A program made the translations under genes and the position numbers. The notes under the pieces were generated by a model, which had not been told where the DNA came from, ran no database searches, and saw only the letters and a list, made by a program, of their open reading frames with translations. Below are positions 18,044 through 27,094 of a DNA stretch of 43,699 nucleotides, in pieces. Source of the stretch: Blastocatellia bacterium (GTDB lineage: Bacteria > Acidobacteriota > Blastocatellia > HR10); NCBI GenBank assembly GCA_025055075.1, contig JANWYV010000050.1:1-43699 (forward strand), written 5' to 3'. Positions within the stretch are counted from its first letter, which is position 1. Each line of letters starts with the position of its first letter.

Positions 18044-21000
18044 ATGAACAGGTTCCTCTTGGTGCTTCTGTTGAGTTCCTCAGCTTTCGGCGCCGGCCAG
18101 ATGAGCGCAGGACGCCTCTCGGGCGTGGTCACCGATTCGCGAGGAGCGGTCATCCCCGGCGCTACGGTCATCGCTGTGCGAGCTAACGCCGAACCAATCC
18201 TGACCTCCACTAACGAAGCCGGGCGATACACGTTCACCAGCTTGATTCCCGGTCGCTATACGCTCACAGTGGAAATGCGGGGATTCAAACGCGCGACCGT
18301 GAGCGATATTCTCATCGAGGTCGGCAGCGCGGTCGTACGCGATGTCGTGCTCGAACCGGGCGAGCTCACCGAAGAGATCACGGTCACGGCGGAGAGCCAA
18401 CCCGTCGTGGAGATAGGCAAAGGGCCCTCACTGGGCGACGTCGTAGATGCACGCCGATTGCTCGATCTTCCATTGAACGGACGGAACCCGCTCGATCTCA
18501 TCCAATTGCAAGCCGGAGTCGTCGGCAGCAATGTCTCCGGAACACGCACCACTTCGAACAACATTCGCGTAGATGGGATTCAAGCGCAAGACAATTTCAT
18601 CCAGGAGCCGATCAATGTTTCTATGATCCCGCTCTCGGTGGATGACGTCGCTGAGTTTCGCGTGACAATATCGCCGGTGGATGTGGAGTACGGGCGCGGA
18701 GCCGGAGCGCAGGTGGATGTCATCACCCCTTCGGGGACGAACGAGCTTCACGGCAGTCTCTTCGAGTTTCATCGCAATACAGTGCTGAATGCCAACAGTT
18801 TCTTCAATAACGCCATTCCACGTCGTGCTGATGGTTCCGAGGTCGCCCCGCGCGATGTCCTGTTGCGCCATCAGTTCGGCTTTCGTGTGAGCGGACCGAT
18901 TCGCAAAAACCGCACGTTCTTCTTCGGCGCCTACGAAGGGCTGCGGGAGAGCACGGGGCAGACCGTGACGCGCGTGGTCCTGACCGAGCCAGCGCGACGC
19001 GGCCTCTTTCGATATTTCCCGAACGTTCCCAACGGACATGCAGCGAGTGCGAATCCGACGGTGGATTTTCAAGGGAATCCTCGACCGCCAGCTGGAATGA
19101 CGCTCGCCGACCTGCGTGCGCTCGATCTCTTCTCATTGGACGTGCGCCGCGCGCAGCCGGATCAAACGGGATTGATCCGACGGTTGTTGGAGGCGATTCC
19201 CCTGCCGAACGACTTCACTGTCGGCGATGGGTTGAATACGGCGGGCTATACCTTCTTCGCACCGATTCGTACGGTCTCGGATCAGTTCACCCTTCGCATT
19301 GATCATGTGTTCACGGATCGGCATCGTTTGTATGGCGTCTATCGCTTCCAAGATTTCGCTATTCGTGGCGTGATCGCGCCGGGCGAAGGGTTGCAAACCT
19401 TCCCGGGATTGGGCGTGGGAGGGCAGACATTCCGCGCACAGAGCTTCTCGGGCACGCTCATTTCAGCCTTCACGCCGACCTTCATCAACGAATTCCGCGC
19501 GGGATTTCAACGCACGCCGATTCGCTTCGTGCCGCCCGAAGAAGGAGGATTGGCGGCCTTGGGCGCACGCTTGCCTCGATTACAAGGTGTGCCTGTGTCT
19601 CTGGTATTCGGAGCCTTCAGCAATCCGATCAACAATTTCGAGCAGCAGCAACGCGTCACTCCGGTCTATCAGTATACCGACACGGTGACGTGGATTCGCG
19701 GTAACCATGAGTTCCGCGGCGGCATCGAAGTACGGTTCATCCAGGCGAATTCGCGGGATACGGCAGGCGTGCGTCCCGTCGTGAGCTTGGGGGAAGCGCC
19801 AGCCAGTCAAGTGCCGCTGCCCCGCGAGGTGAATCCGAATAATGCCGCTTTGGCGCGCGCCATTCTATATGACCTCACCGGTTCGATCGCGCGCGTCGAG
19901 CAACAATATCGCACACCGGATGGGCGCACGCTCCTTCCGTTCCAAGCCGAGCACTTCGGCTTCCGCCATCGGCAGGTGAATCTCTTCTTCGGCGATTCGT
20001 GGCGGCTGCGGCGCACGCTGACCCTCATCTACGGGGTGCGGTACGAATATAACACCGTGCCATTTGAGGTGAACGGCTTGCTGGTGCAACCGACGCTTGG
20101 ACCTGGGCACACGCGCTTCGCGGCGGCGCTCGGCATCTCCCATCGCACGGGCACGTGGGTCGATCTCTTTCAGCCCTCAGCGCCGGTGACCGACCCTCGC
20201 GCCATCGGCCCCGTCGGATTCGAGCTGGTGGGGCCAGGGCGGCCAAATCCGCTCTTTGGCGATGATCGGAATAATGTGGCTCCGGCATTCGGCTTAGCAT
20301 GGAGTCCGCGCACGCGGCTGTGGGGCTTGCGCCATTTGCTCGGGCGCGAGACGCAGAGCGTACTGCGCGGGGGATATTACATCGGATACGAGGCCTTTCC
20401 GCTCGTCCTCTTCGCTCAATTCAGCCGTTTCAATCCTGGGATTTCGACCTCGGCCTTTCTCGTCCCAGCGGCGACGGCCGAAGCCGTGAGCCGATTGGAC
20501 AATCCAATAGGCCTCACCTTGCCCGTGCCTTTGAGCGATACCCGCGCGCTGCGGCCGCCGGATTTTCAGCGACGCGATAGCGGGTTCTTCATAGATGAGA
20601 ACATGCGCTCCCCCTACGTCCAGACGTGGAACCTCTCCTGGCAGCGCGAGCTGGACCGCGATACGGTCTTAGAGTTGCGCTACGTCGGCACCAAGGGGAC
20701 TAAGCTCGTGCGCACGGCCAATCTCAACGAGATTAACATCATCGAGAACGGCCTGCGCGATGACTTCACTCTCTTGCGCGAGGAGCTGCTGCGCAGTGGC
20801 GATCCCATGGGATTCACCCCCTTGCGGTTTCCAAACCCCGCGGGCCCGTTGGCGCGCATCTTTCGCACGCCGGGCCGATTCCTCAACATCTTCGGCGCGC
20901 GCAATGATCTGCTGTTGGGAAATTACGTCCTCATCGCCTTCAACATTGATCGCCAGGTTTTTCAAGGCGCGCAAGGTGGATGGCTTGCGCTCGCCGGCCT

Positions 21001-21886
21001 TCCAGTGAACTTCATCAGCGCCAATCCGCAATTCGCCAGTGTCCTTTACATGTCGAATTTCTCTAACTCGACCTATCACGCGGCACAAATCGAGGTGCGC
21101 CGTCGCTTCGCGCGCGGGTTGCAGTTTCAGGCGAACTATACTTTCAGCCGTGCGCTTGGTGATGGGACCGATGACGGCACGGATCAATTCGCTTTCTCCT
21201 CGAATTTCCGAACGAATCGGAATCGGCGAATCGAGAAGCGGCGCTTGGTTTTCGATCGGGAGCATGTGCTCAAGGTTAATGCCATTTACGAGCTGCCGGT
21301 CGGACCTGGGCGCAAGTTCCTCGCGCGTCCAAGGGGATGGTTCGGCAAGCTGCTCGAAGGATGGCAAGTAGCGGGCATATTCCTCGTCTATTCCGGTGCG
21401 CCGCGTACGTTCAGTGCCGGTCGTTTCACGCTCTTTGGCGCTGGCGGGCTCAACGTCGTGCCCCCCAACCCGGCTCCCGGATTCGAGGTGCGTGGCTTCT
21501 CGGGGACAGTCACGCGCTTGCCCGATGGGGTCACATTCTTGCCTGGGGTGACCAATCCCTTCCAGGATCCCTTCGGGTTCAATCGCATGGTCTTGGACAA
21601 GACAGGTCGGATCATACTCCTCACTCCTGAGCCTGGAACGGCAGGCACACTCGGTGCCGGGACGTTCACCGATCCCGGCCAAGTTTATTTCGATGGCAGC
21701 CTCCTCAAACGCACGCGCGTGGCCGAACGTTGGAGCGTGGAGTTTCGAGCCGAGTTCTTCAATCTCTTCAACAACGTTAACTTCAGCGGCCCCAATCTCA
21801 ACATCCAATCGCCGAGCTTCGGGCGCATCAGTGCACAAGCCAATTCGCCTCGCGTCATTCAATTCGCCCTCCGCGTGAGTTTTTGA
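18044..21886 (+). CDS. Oar-like TonB-dependent receptor with carboxypeptidase-regulatory domain
   Basis: A 1280-residue outer-membrane protein. A signal peptide (MNRFLLVLLLSSSAFGAG) is followed by a carboxypeptidase-regulatory-like beta domain (about 24-105: GRLSGVVTDSRGAVIPGATV...GRYTFTSLIPGRYTLTVE). The segment EEITVTAES comes next, then a plug-like domain with LPLNGRNPLDLIQLQAGV and IRVDGIQAQDNF. A very long barrel follows, ending in Phe (FALRVSF) as in BAM substrates. Such proteins are greatly expanded in Acidobacteriota and are thought to import large substrates or act in the envelope. The ligand is unknown. ATG 18044 follows GGGAGA and fits the promoter. No ExbBD or TonB genes are in the window. 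Confidence 0.92.
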   Translation: MNRFLLVLLLSSSAFGAGQMSAGRLSGVVTDSRGAVIPGATVIAVRANAEPILTSTNEAGRYTFTSLIPGRYTLTVEMRGFKRATVSDILIEVGSAVVRDVVLEPGELTEEITVTAESQPVVEIGKGPSLGDVVDARRLLDLPLNGRNPLDLIQLQAGVVGSNVSGTRTTSNNIRVDGIQAQDNFIQEPINVSMIPLSVDDVAEFRVTISPVDVEYGRGAGAQVDVITPSGTNELHGSLFEFHRNTVLNANSFFNNAIPRRADGSEVAPRDVLLRHQFGFRVSGPIRKNRTFFFGAYEGLRESTGQTVTRVVLTEPARRGLFRYFPNVPNGHAASANPTVDFQGNPRPPAGMTLADLRALDLFSLDVRRAQPDQTGLIRRLLEAIPLPNDFTVGDGLNTAGYTFFAPIRTVSDQFTLRIDHVFTDRHRLYGVYRFQDFAIRGVIAPGEGLQTFPGLGVGGQTFRAQSFSGTLISAFTPTFINEFRAGFQRTPIRFVPPEEGGLAALGARLPRLQGVPVSLVFGAFSNPINNFEQQQRVTPVYQYTDTVTWIRGNHEFRGGIEVRFIQANSRDTAGVRPVVSLGEAPASQVPLPREVNPNNAALARAILYDLTGSIARVEQQYRTPDGRTLLPFQAEHFGFRHRQVNLFFGDSWRLRRTLTLIYGVRYEYNTVPFEVNGLLVQPTLGPGHTRFAAALGISHRTGTWVDLFQPSAPVTDPRAIGPVGFELVGPGRPNPLFGDDRNNVAPAFGLAWSPRTRLWGLRHLLGRETQSVLRGGYYIGYEAFPLVLFAQFSRFNPGISTSAFLVPAATAEAVSRLDNPIGLTLPVPLSDTRALRPPDFQRRDSGFFIDENMRSPYVQTWNLSWQRELDRDTVLELRYVGTKGTKLVRTANLNEINIIENGLRDDFTLLREELLRSGDPMGFTPLRFPNPAGPLARIFRTPGRFLNIFGARNDLLLGNYVLIAFNIDRQVFQGAQGGWLALAGLPVNFISANPQFASVLYMSNFSNSTYHAAQIEVRRRFARGLQFQANYTFSRALGDGTDDGTDQFAFSSNFRTNRNRRIEKRRLVFDREHVLKVNAIYELPVGPGRKFLARPRGWFGKLLEGWQVAGIFLVYSGAPRTFSAGRFTLFGAGGLNVVPPNPAPGFEVRGFSGTVTRLPDGVTFLPGVTNPFQDPFGFNRMVLDKTGRIILLTPEPGTAGTLGAGTFTDPGQVYFDGSLLKRTRVAERWSVEFRAEFFNLFNNVNFSGPNLNIQSPSFGRISAQANSPRVIQFALRVSF

Positions 21887-22004
21887 GTGCGGCGGCGCGC
21901 GAGGTGAGGGAGGTGGGTGTCTCGTGCGCTGGCTCTGTACGAATAACGGGGGGATGTGCTACCCTTTCGGCGTGGTGAGAGAATTCGCAAAAAGGGAGCG
22001 CGCC

Positions 22005-23606
22005 GTGAGACGAACGTTTGGGATCGCGATCGCCTTCTTTCTCATTCTTCCCCTCACACCGCGTCGGCCGGAGGAACGCTCGCCGAACGAGCAGACGATC
22101 TTGGCCGATTTCGCAGAGGCGCTCACCATCATTGACGAGAATTACGTGGAGAAGATTGATTACGAGAGCGTGGTGAAAGCAGCAATCCTGGGAATGCTGC
22201 ACACGCTCGACCCGCACTCGAATTTCTATGACAAGCGGGAATTCGCGCGATTCCGGATCGAGCAAATGAGCCAGTACTACGGCATCGGAGCGACTATTGG
22301 CGCGCGCAATGGCAAGGTGTATATCCTGGCACCTTTTGAGAACACACCGGCACATCGGGCTGGATTGCGTTACGGGGATCAAATCGTCGCCATTAATGGG
22401 GAATCCACGGAGGGATGGCCTTCCGCTCAAGTCTCTGAGCGCTTGCGTGGGCCGCGGGGAACGACGGTCGAAGTGCGCATCCTGCGTGCCGGAGAGCGGG
22501 AACCTCGTACGGTTCGCATCGTGCGCGACGCCATTCCGTTACCGAGCATCGTCAATGCGTACGTGATTCGTCCGGGGGTCGGATACATCGCCCTCTCGCG
22601 CGGATTCAATACTACGACGGATGAAGAGTTACAAAACGCGCTCGCTGAGTTGCAAGCACAAGGGGCGACTCGTCTCATCCTCGATCTCCGAAGTAATCCT
22701 GGAGGTTTTCTGGAGCAGGCTGTGCGCGTCGCTGACCGCTTTCTAGCGGCCGGTCAGTTGATCCTCACGCAGAAGAGTCGGACCGGTCGTCGTCAGGCCG
22801 AGCGGCAATACTATGCGCAGAACGGGAATCCGAATCTCATGCCTTTGGTGATCTTGGTGAATCGAGGCACAGCCTCGGCTTCGGAGATCGTGGCGGGAGC
22901 GATCCAAGAGCATGATCGTGGACTCATTGTGGGAGAGCCTACGTTCGGCAAGGCATTGGTGCAGACGATCATCCCCCTCCCGTTCGGAACGGGACTGACG
23001 TTGAGCACAGCCAAATATCTGCTGCCGAGCGGACGGTTCATTCAGCGCAGTTATCTGGGGCTCTCATATCACAGCTATTATGCTCAACGGCGAGGGGGTG
23101 AGACGCCGACTCAGCCTCAGGGACCGGGTTTTCGCACGGATACCGGCCGCGAGGTCTATGGCGGCGGCGGGATCACTCCTGACGTCGTCGTGCCGGCGGT
23201 GACGCTCACGCGCGAACAGTCAGCCCTCTTGGGGCCGATCTTCGCTTTCGCACGCGAGCTTGTGGCTGGACTCATTCCCGGGTTGGAGCGGTATCGCGTT
23301 TCCGGGATTACGTTTCGTCATATCCTCAAGCCAGGGGAATATCGCATCACTGACGAAGTGATCGAGGCGTTCAAGAAATATCTGCACGAGCACAGGAGCG
23401 AATTCCGCTTGAATCCGAAGACGGTGGACGAAAACCGCGAGTTCGTGCGGAACTACATCCGCTATGAAGTCGTCACGGCAGCCTACGGGATCGAGACGGC
23501 CGCACAAGTGCTCAACGAGATTGACCTACAGTTGCTCAAGGCCGTCGAGGTCATGCCGAGGGCTGTGGAATTGGCTGAGAGTTACCGGCAGCGGGTAGCG
23601 AAATAG
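22005..23606 (+). CDS. C-terminal processing (CtpA-type) S41 protease
   Basis: About 533 residues. An N-terminal hydrophobic segment (FGIAIAFFLILPL) works as signal or anchor. The cap region has the signature GMLHTLDPHSNFYDKREF. The PDZ domain is GIGATIGARNGKVYILAPFENTPAHRAGLRYGDQIVAINGE. The protease core has LILDLRSNPGGFLEQAV and the catalytic Ser/Lys pair in NRGTASASEIVAGAIQ and VGEPTFGKALVQ. These enzymes cleave periplasmic protein C-termini. A helical C-terminal tail of about 150 residues follows. GTG 22005 is chosen for its GGGAG about seven bases ahead; the frame opens earlier at 21924. It lies 118 bases after the receptor gene in the same direction. Confidence 0.9.
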   Translation: MRRTFGIAIAFFLILPLTPRRPEERSPNEQTILADFAEALTIIDENYVEKIDYESVVKAAILGMLHTLDPHSNFYDKREFARFRIEQMSQYYGIGATIGARNGKVYILAPFENTPAHRAGLRYGDQIVAINGESTEGWPSAQVSERLRGPRGTTVEVRILRAGEREPRTVRIVRDAIPLPSIVNAYVIRPGVGYIALSRGFNTTTDEELQNALAELQAQGATRLILDLRSNPGGFLEQAVRVADRFLAAGQLILTQKSRTGRRQAERQYYAQNGNPNLMPLVILVNRGTASASEIVAGAIQEHDRGLIVGEPTFGKALVQTIIPLPFGTGLTLSTAKYLLPSGRFIQRSYLGLSYHSYYAQRRGGETPTQPQGPGFRTDTGREVYGGGGITPDVVVPAVTLTREQSALLGPIFAFARELVAGLIPGLERYRVSGITFRHILKPGEYRITDEVIEAFKKYLHEHRSEFRLNPKTVDENREFVRNYIRYEVVTAAYGIETAAQVLNEIDLQLLKAVEVMPRAVELAESYRQRVAK

Positions 23607-23771
23607 TAAGAGACATGATCCGCTGGCTGTCTTCGCGGCGAGGTCTTTCGGTTCTTTGTTCATGACCTCTTCCCTCGCCGAAGTTCACTCTGTCATTGGT
23701 GCCTGTCGAACATGGGCAGATCGCCCAGCGTGTGGATCCAATGCCATAATTGCTCGAGGGAGGTCTCCGCA

Positions 23772-24580
23772 ATGCGGGAGGAGTTCTTAGAGCTTTTGCG
23801 GACAGATCAAGCGTTTCTGGGTGAGGTGCGCTGATATGTTTTGACAGAGGAGCTATTGACGCTTCCGGTAGAGTTTGAGCGGTTGATAGGGATGGTGAGG
23901 GAAGCGGTGATCCTATTGGCGAAGCTCGCAGATGCGCAAGTGCAGTTGGAGGGGCGGGTGGGGCGGTTAGAAGAAGCGATGGCGCGGTTAGCGGAGGCGC
24001 AGGCGCGGACGGAGGAGCGCGTGGGACGGTTGGAGGAAGTCGTCGCACAGCTCGTGGAGGCGCAGGCGCGAATGGAAGAGCGAGTCGGAAGGTGAGAGGA
24101 AGTGGTAGCTCAGCTGGCTGAAGCCTAGGCACGGACGGAAGCACGCGTCGAGGAGCTCGCCAAGGCGCAAATCTCTATGCAGGAGGCCGTCCGAGCCTTG
24201 GCTCAACAGGTCGGGCGATTGAGCGAGGCAGTGGGATTCACATTGGAGGATCTGGCCAGGGAAGTGACGCCGGCGTATTTGGCACAGCATTATGGGATTC
24301 AGGTGAGGGAGTTGGAGCGACGATTTTTCACGCTAGACGGGGAAGAGGTGGAAGTTGATTTGTACGGAGAGGGATGGCGGGAAGGAGAACCAGCCGTGGT
24401 GATCGGGGAAGTGCGGAGTCAGATTTACGGACGGGATGTGGAGAGGGCTGTGCGGCGGGCGCAGGGGTTGCGACCGCAGGTGGTGGGGACGCCAGTTGTG
24501 ATCTTGTTCGGGTTTGCCGTCCATCCTTGGAGGTCGCCGGGCGATTGGGGGCCATCGTGATCTCCTCCTCGGGCCGGTGA
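23772..24580 (+). pseudogene. DUF3782-like coiled-coil/nuclease-fold gene, broken
   Basis: One reading frame can be followed from ATG 23772 (MREEFLELLRTDQAFLGEVR) through TGA 23832, TGA 24093 and TAG 24126 to a conserved C-terminal region. That region has EDLAREVTPAYLAQHYGIQV, a PD-(D/E)xK-like EVEVDLYG..........VVIGEVRSQIYG, and VVGTPVVILFGFAVHP. Near 24520-24526 a one-base loss shifts the frame, and the expected ending (SLEVAGRLGAIVISSSGR) follows in the next frame to TGA 24580. The first and third stops fit C-to-T changes (CGA to TGA, CAG to TAG). The central part is a 21-residue coiled-coil repeat. I matched the family from memory of similar thermophile and cyanobacterial proteins. Four lesions make function unlikely, although the ATG at 23841 could still give an 84-residue fragment. 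Confidence 0.75.
23925..24176 (+). repeat. Four 63-bp (21-residue) coiled-coil repeats inside the pseudogene
   Basis: Four units of 21 codons (three heptads each) with consensus [21 protein letters not shown], starting at 23925, 23988, 24051 and 24114. Units two and three are nearly identical. The stops at 24093 and 24126 lie in units three and four. Confidence 0.75.
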
Positions 24581-24606
24581 TCGGATTTTAAATTTTAAAA
24601 AAGCTG

Positions 24607-24635
24607 TTGACGAATCGGCGGAAATCGGATAATGT
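24607..24635 (+). promoter_or_regulatory. Promoter of the small membrane protein gene
   Basis: TTGACG (24607-24612), 17-base spacer, TAATGT (24630-24635). GATAAT at 24628 is an alternative with a shorter spacer. An AT-rich stretch just upstream (24587-24602) could act as an UP element. The -10 matches that of the tRNA-Leu promoter exactly. Confidence 0.6.
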
Positions 24636-24675
24636 AAAGCTGGCATCTGCAGCCCAAACTCGGGAGGAGGGGGCT

Positions 24676-25089
24676 ATGAATAAAGTGAGAATTGTACTCG
24701 GCGGCCTCGTCGCCGGTGTGATCATTAACGCCATCGAGACGGTTGTTCACCGATTCCTCTTCAGGTCTCATCAGGAGCTTGGTCGAGAACCGTTGGCGAT
24801 GTCCGGGGCCATTCTCATTTGGATCGTCGGGTTGGTTTTCGGCATTATGCTCGCGTGGTTGTATGCGGCGATTCGGCCTCGGTACGGGGCAGGGCCAAAG
24901 ACGGCGATCCTGGCGGGATTTTATCTCTGGATTGTGGCTGGGCTTTTGGTGTGGATCGGCTTCTCGCCGCTGCTCCAGTGGGGGATGCGGTTGATGATCA
25001 TCGGGATCGTGACGAATCTCGTCGCTTACATCGTCGCCGCACTGGTCGCCGGATATTTGTATAAAAAAGAGGAGGTGGCGGCCGCGTGA
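24676..25089 (+). CDS. Small four-helix membrane protein, function unknown
   Basis: 137 residues, almost entirely membrane. There are four predicted helices at about 5-25 (IVLGGLVAGVIINAIETVV), 43-65 (SGAILIWIVGLVFGIMLAWLY), 75-95 (AILAGFYLWIVAGLLVWIG) and 105-130 (LMIIGIVTNLVAYIVAALVAGYL). The short tail ends KKEEVAAA. The first helix has a Glu-Thr-x-x-His at its outer end, which may be functional. I do not know the family. ATG 24676 follows a very strong GGGAGGAGGGGGC and sits 41 bases after the promoter. Confidence 0.8.
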   Translation: MNKVRIVLGGLVAGVIINAIETVVHRFLFRSHQELGREPLAMSGAILIWIVGLVFGIMLAWLYAAIRPRYGAGPKTAILAGFYLWIVAGLLVWIGFSPLLQWGMRLMIIGIVTNLVAYIVAALVAGYLYKKEEVAAA

Positions 25090-25192
25090 TCGGCTGATCT
25101 TCTCGCCCTATCCGCCGGGGCGCGGACGTCCAGATCGGTTGCTCATGGACGTGAGGTAAAAAACATGCCTTAAGTTAGCCGCGCCTTATTCT

Positions 25193-26587
25193 TTGGACAA
25201 ACCTCGGGCTCCCGTGACAAAATTAGCGGTTGTGGCAAGGGTCTATTCATTTCGAGCATGGCGATACAATCGGGAGAAAGTCGGCGACCTCGCTGCCGTC
25301 GTGACGCAGCCGTATGATAAGATCACCCCGGCGATGCAGGAGCGATACTATGAGCGGAGCCCGTATAATTTCGTCCGGTTGATTCTTGGGAAGAAATTCC
25401 CCGGGGACACGGAGGCGAATAACGTCTACACGCGAGCGCGCGAGGAGCTGCTTCGGTGGGTGCGCCAAGGAGTGCTCGTCGAGGATCGGGCCCCGGCGAT
25501 CTACGTATATGTCCAGCGGTATCGCGTTTCGCCGGATGAGCCGGTGAAGATGAGGAAGGGATTTTTAGCGCTTGGACAGCTCGAGGATTTCGGACGAGGG
25601 GTCATCTTCCCGCATGAGCGCACGTTACGGGGACCGAAAGAGGATCGCTTGCGGTTACTTCGCACCGTGCGCGCTCACCTGGAGCCGATCTTCGTGCTCT
25701 ATGATGATCCGGCGTTTGAGGTTCTTGCTGTCTTAGATCAGTACACCGCGGAACCGCCGGAGGTCGCAGTCACAGACGAGTATGGCGTCGAGCACTGGCT
25801 GTGGCCGGTATACGCCCCTGGGGCTAGTGAGGCGATCCAGCAACTGATGGCGCCACGACCGTTAGTGATCGCTGACGGTCATCATCGGTATGAGACGGCC
25901 TTGATCTATCGCGATGAGCAACGCGCCCACGCGGGGCGAGTGGATGAGCAGCAACCTTACGAGCGCATGCTCATGGCTTTTTTCAACCTGCGAGACGAGG
26001 GGCTGACGATCTTGCCGACGCATCGGTTGATCGTCAACTTGGAAGCATTCGATTCGCACAGATTTCTCAGCGTCGTCGCACGCCATTTTGAGGTGGCGAG
26101 TTTGCCTTTGGGGGACTTCTCGGCGGAGACGCTTGCTCGCGTGCGAGCACGCCTGGCGGAAGAGGGGAAGCGGCGGATGACCTTCGGCCTGATGTTCGCC
26201 GGAAGTGCGGCGTTTTATCTTCTCGGATTTCGACCGACGGCGGAGACGGAGGCGTACTGCGAAGGGATGACTCCGCTTGAGCGGACGCTGGATACGGCTG
26301 TGTTACATCGCGTGCTGATCGAGCACGGGCTTGGCATGAGCGAAGAAGCGATTCAGAGCGAACAACACCTTGTTTACGTCCGGGAATTCGAGGAGAGCGC
26401 GCGAGCCGTTTGGGAGGGGCGTGCCCAACTCGGCTTCTTCCTGAATCCGACGCGCGTGGAGCAGGTTTATGAGATGGCGCTCTCGGGGCGTCTCATGCCG
26501 CAAAAATCCACGGATTTTTATCCAAAGCTTCTCTCTGGGCTCGTCTTCTATCCGCTTGAGAAGCTTCCGTTCACTGAGACGGAGTAG
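25193..26587 (+). CDS. DUF1015 family protein
   Basis: About 460 residues of the DUF1015 family. The recognisable blocks are the N-terminal VYSFRAWRYN, VTQPYDKITPAMQERYYERSPYNFVRLILGK, HERTLRGPKEDRLRLLRTVRAHLEPIFVLYDD, and the central RPLVIADGHHRYETALIYRDE. The C-terminal part has KSTDFYPKLLSGLVFYPL. The biochemical function is not established. The His-rich ADGHHRYETA block is the best candidate active site. The start is uncertain: TTG 25193, GTG 25214 and GTG 25229 are all in frame, and none has a Shine-Dalgarno sequence. I saw no convincing promoter in 25090-25192. Confidence 0.85.
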   Translation: MDKPRAPVTKLAVVARVYSFRAWRYNREKVGDLAAVVTQPYDKITPAMQERYYERSPYNFVRLILGKKFPGDTEANNVYTRAREELLRWVRQGVLVEDRAPAIYVYVQRYRVSPDEPVKMRKGFLALGQLEDFGRGVIFPHERTLRGPKEDRLRLLRTVRAHLEPIFVLYDDPAFEVLAVLDQYTAEPPEVAVTDEYGVEHWLWPVYAPGASEAIQQLMAPRPLVIADGHHRYETALIYRDEQRAHAGRVDEQQPYERMLMAFFNLRDEGLTILPTHRLIVNLEAFDSHRFLSVVARHFEVASLPLGDFSAETLARVRARLAEEGKRRMTFGLMFAGSAAFYLLGFRPTAETEAYCEGMTPLERTLDTAVLHRVLIEHGLGMSEEAIQSEQHLVYVREFEESARAVWEGRAQLGFFLNPTRVEQVYEMALSGRLMPQKSTDFYPKLLSGLVFYPLEKLPFTETE

Positions 26588-26626
26588 GACGGCTCGCTCG
26601 GCGAGCACCTGAAGCGCACGACTTGT

Positions 26627-27082
26627 TCAGCGATCCAAGGGGACAGGCGTCAGCGGAACGTCCCAATGTGCTTCCAACAACTCGAAGCGTCGCCGCTCTT
26701 CGGCTTGGAACCGCTCTTGGTCCGGGAAGAGGCGACGGAGCAATTCCTCGCGTCCCGATTGGTCAATGACGGCGTTCCAGTTTCTGTAGACGATCACAGT
26801 CATGAAGTGCCAATCCGCTCGTCCCTCCCCGTGGAACGTCGGTTGATAGGCTTCGACCCGCAAGATGCGCCCTTGCTCTTGCTCGGCTTTGAGGAGCGGC
26901 CAATGGTTCTTTTTGAAGAGCCGCAGGAACTCATCGTAATATCCCCACTTGACCTTGTAATAGTAAGCGACGGCATAAGGTTGTTCCGTCGGCTTTTGTG
27001 GGGCGGCGTGAGGCGAAGTGAGCATGAGAAGAAAGGAGAAGGCGAGTGTGAGCAGCCATTGGCGAATCGAGGGACGCAGCAT
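26627..27082 (-). CDS. Secreted small protein, probable dimeric alpha-beta-barrel fold
   Basis: 151 residues. A basic N-terminus and hydrophobic core (QWLLTLAFSFLLMLTSPHAAP) form a signal peptide. The mature part has the pattern of a ferredoxin-like (NIPSNAP/EthD-type) fold: AVAYYYKVKWGYYDEFLRLF, ILRVEAYQPTFHGEGRADWHFMTVIVYRNWNAVI, and a long Arg/Glu helix at the end. The family is not certain. GGAGGAG precedes ATG 27082. It starts 12 bases after the receptor gene stop, so the two are co-transcribed and it probably acts on the receptor's cargo in the periplasm (inference). Confidence 0.7.
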   Translation of the reverse strand: MLRPSIRQWLLTLAFSFLLMLTSPHAAPQKPTEQPYAVAYYYKVKWGYYDEFLRLFKKNHWPLLKAEQEQGRILRVEAYQPTFHGEGRADWHFMTVIVYRNWNAVIDQSGREELLRRLFPDQERFQAEERRRFELLEAHWDVPLTPVPLDR

Positions 27083-27094
27083 GGGACTCCTCCA

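Noticed and set aside
20669-21862. Long antisense open frame (about 397 codons) opposite the Oar-like receptor
   Set aside because: Composition is His/Arg/Glu-rich with no recognisable motif, and it lies wholly opposite a clear gene. It is a codon-bias shadow common in G+C-rich DNA.
23925-24176. Regular 63-bp repeats as a possible CRISPR or VNTR locus
   Set aside because: The units keep a heptad-based protein frame without spacers. They are coiled-coil coding repeats of the pseudogene.
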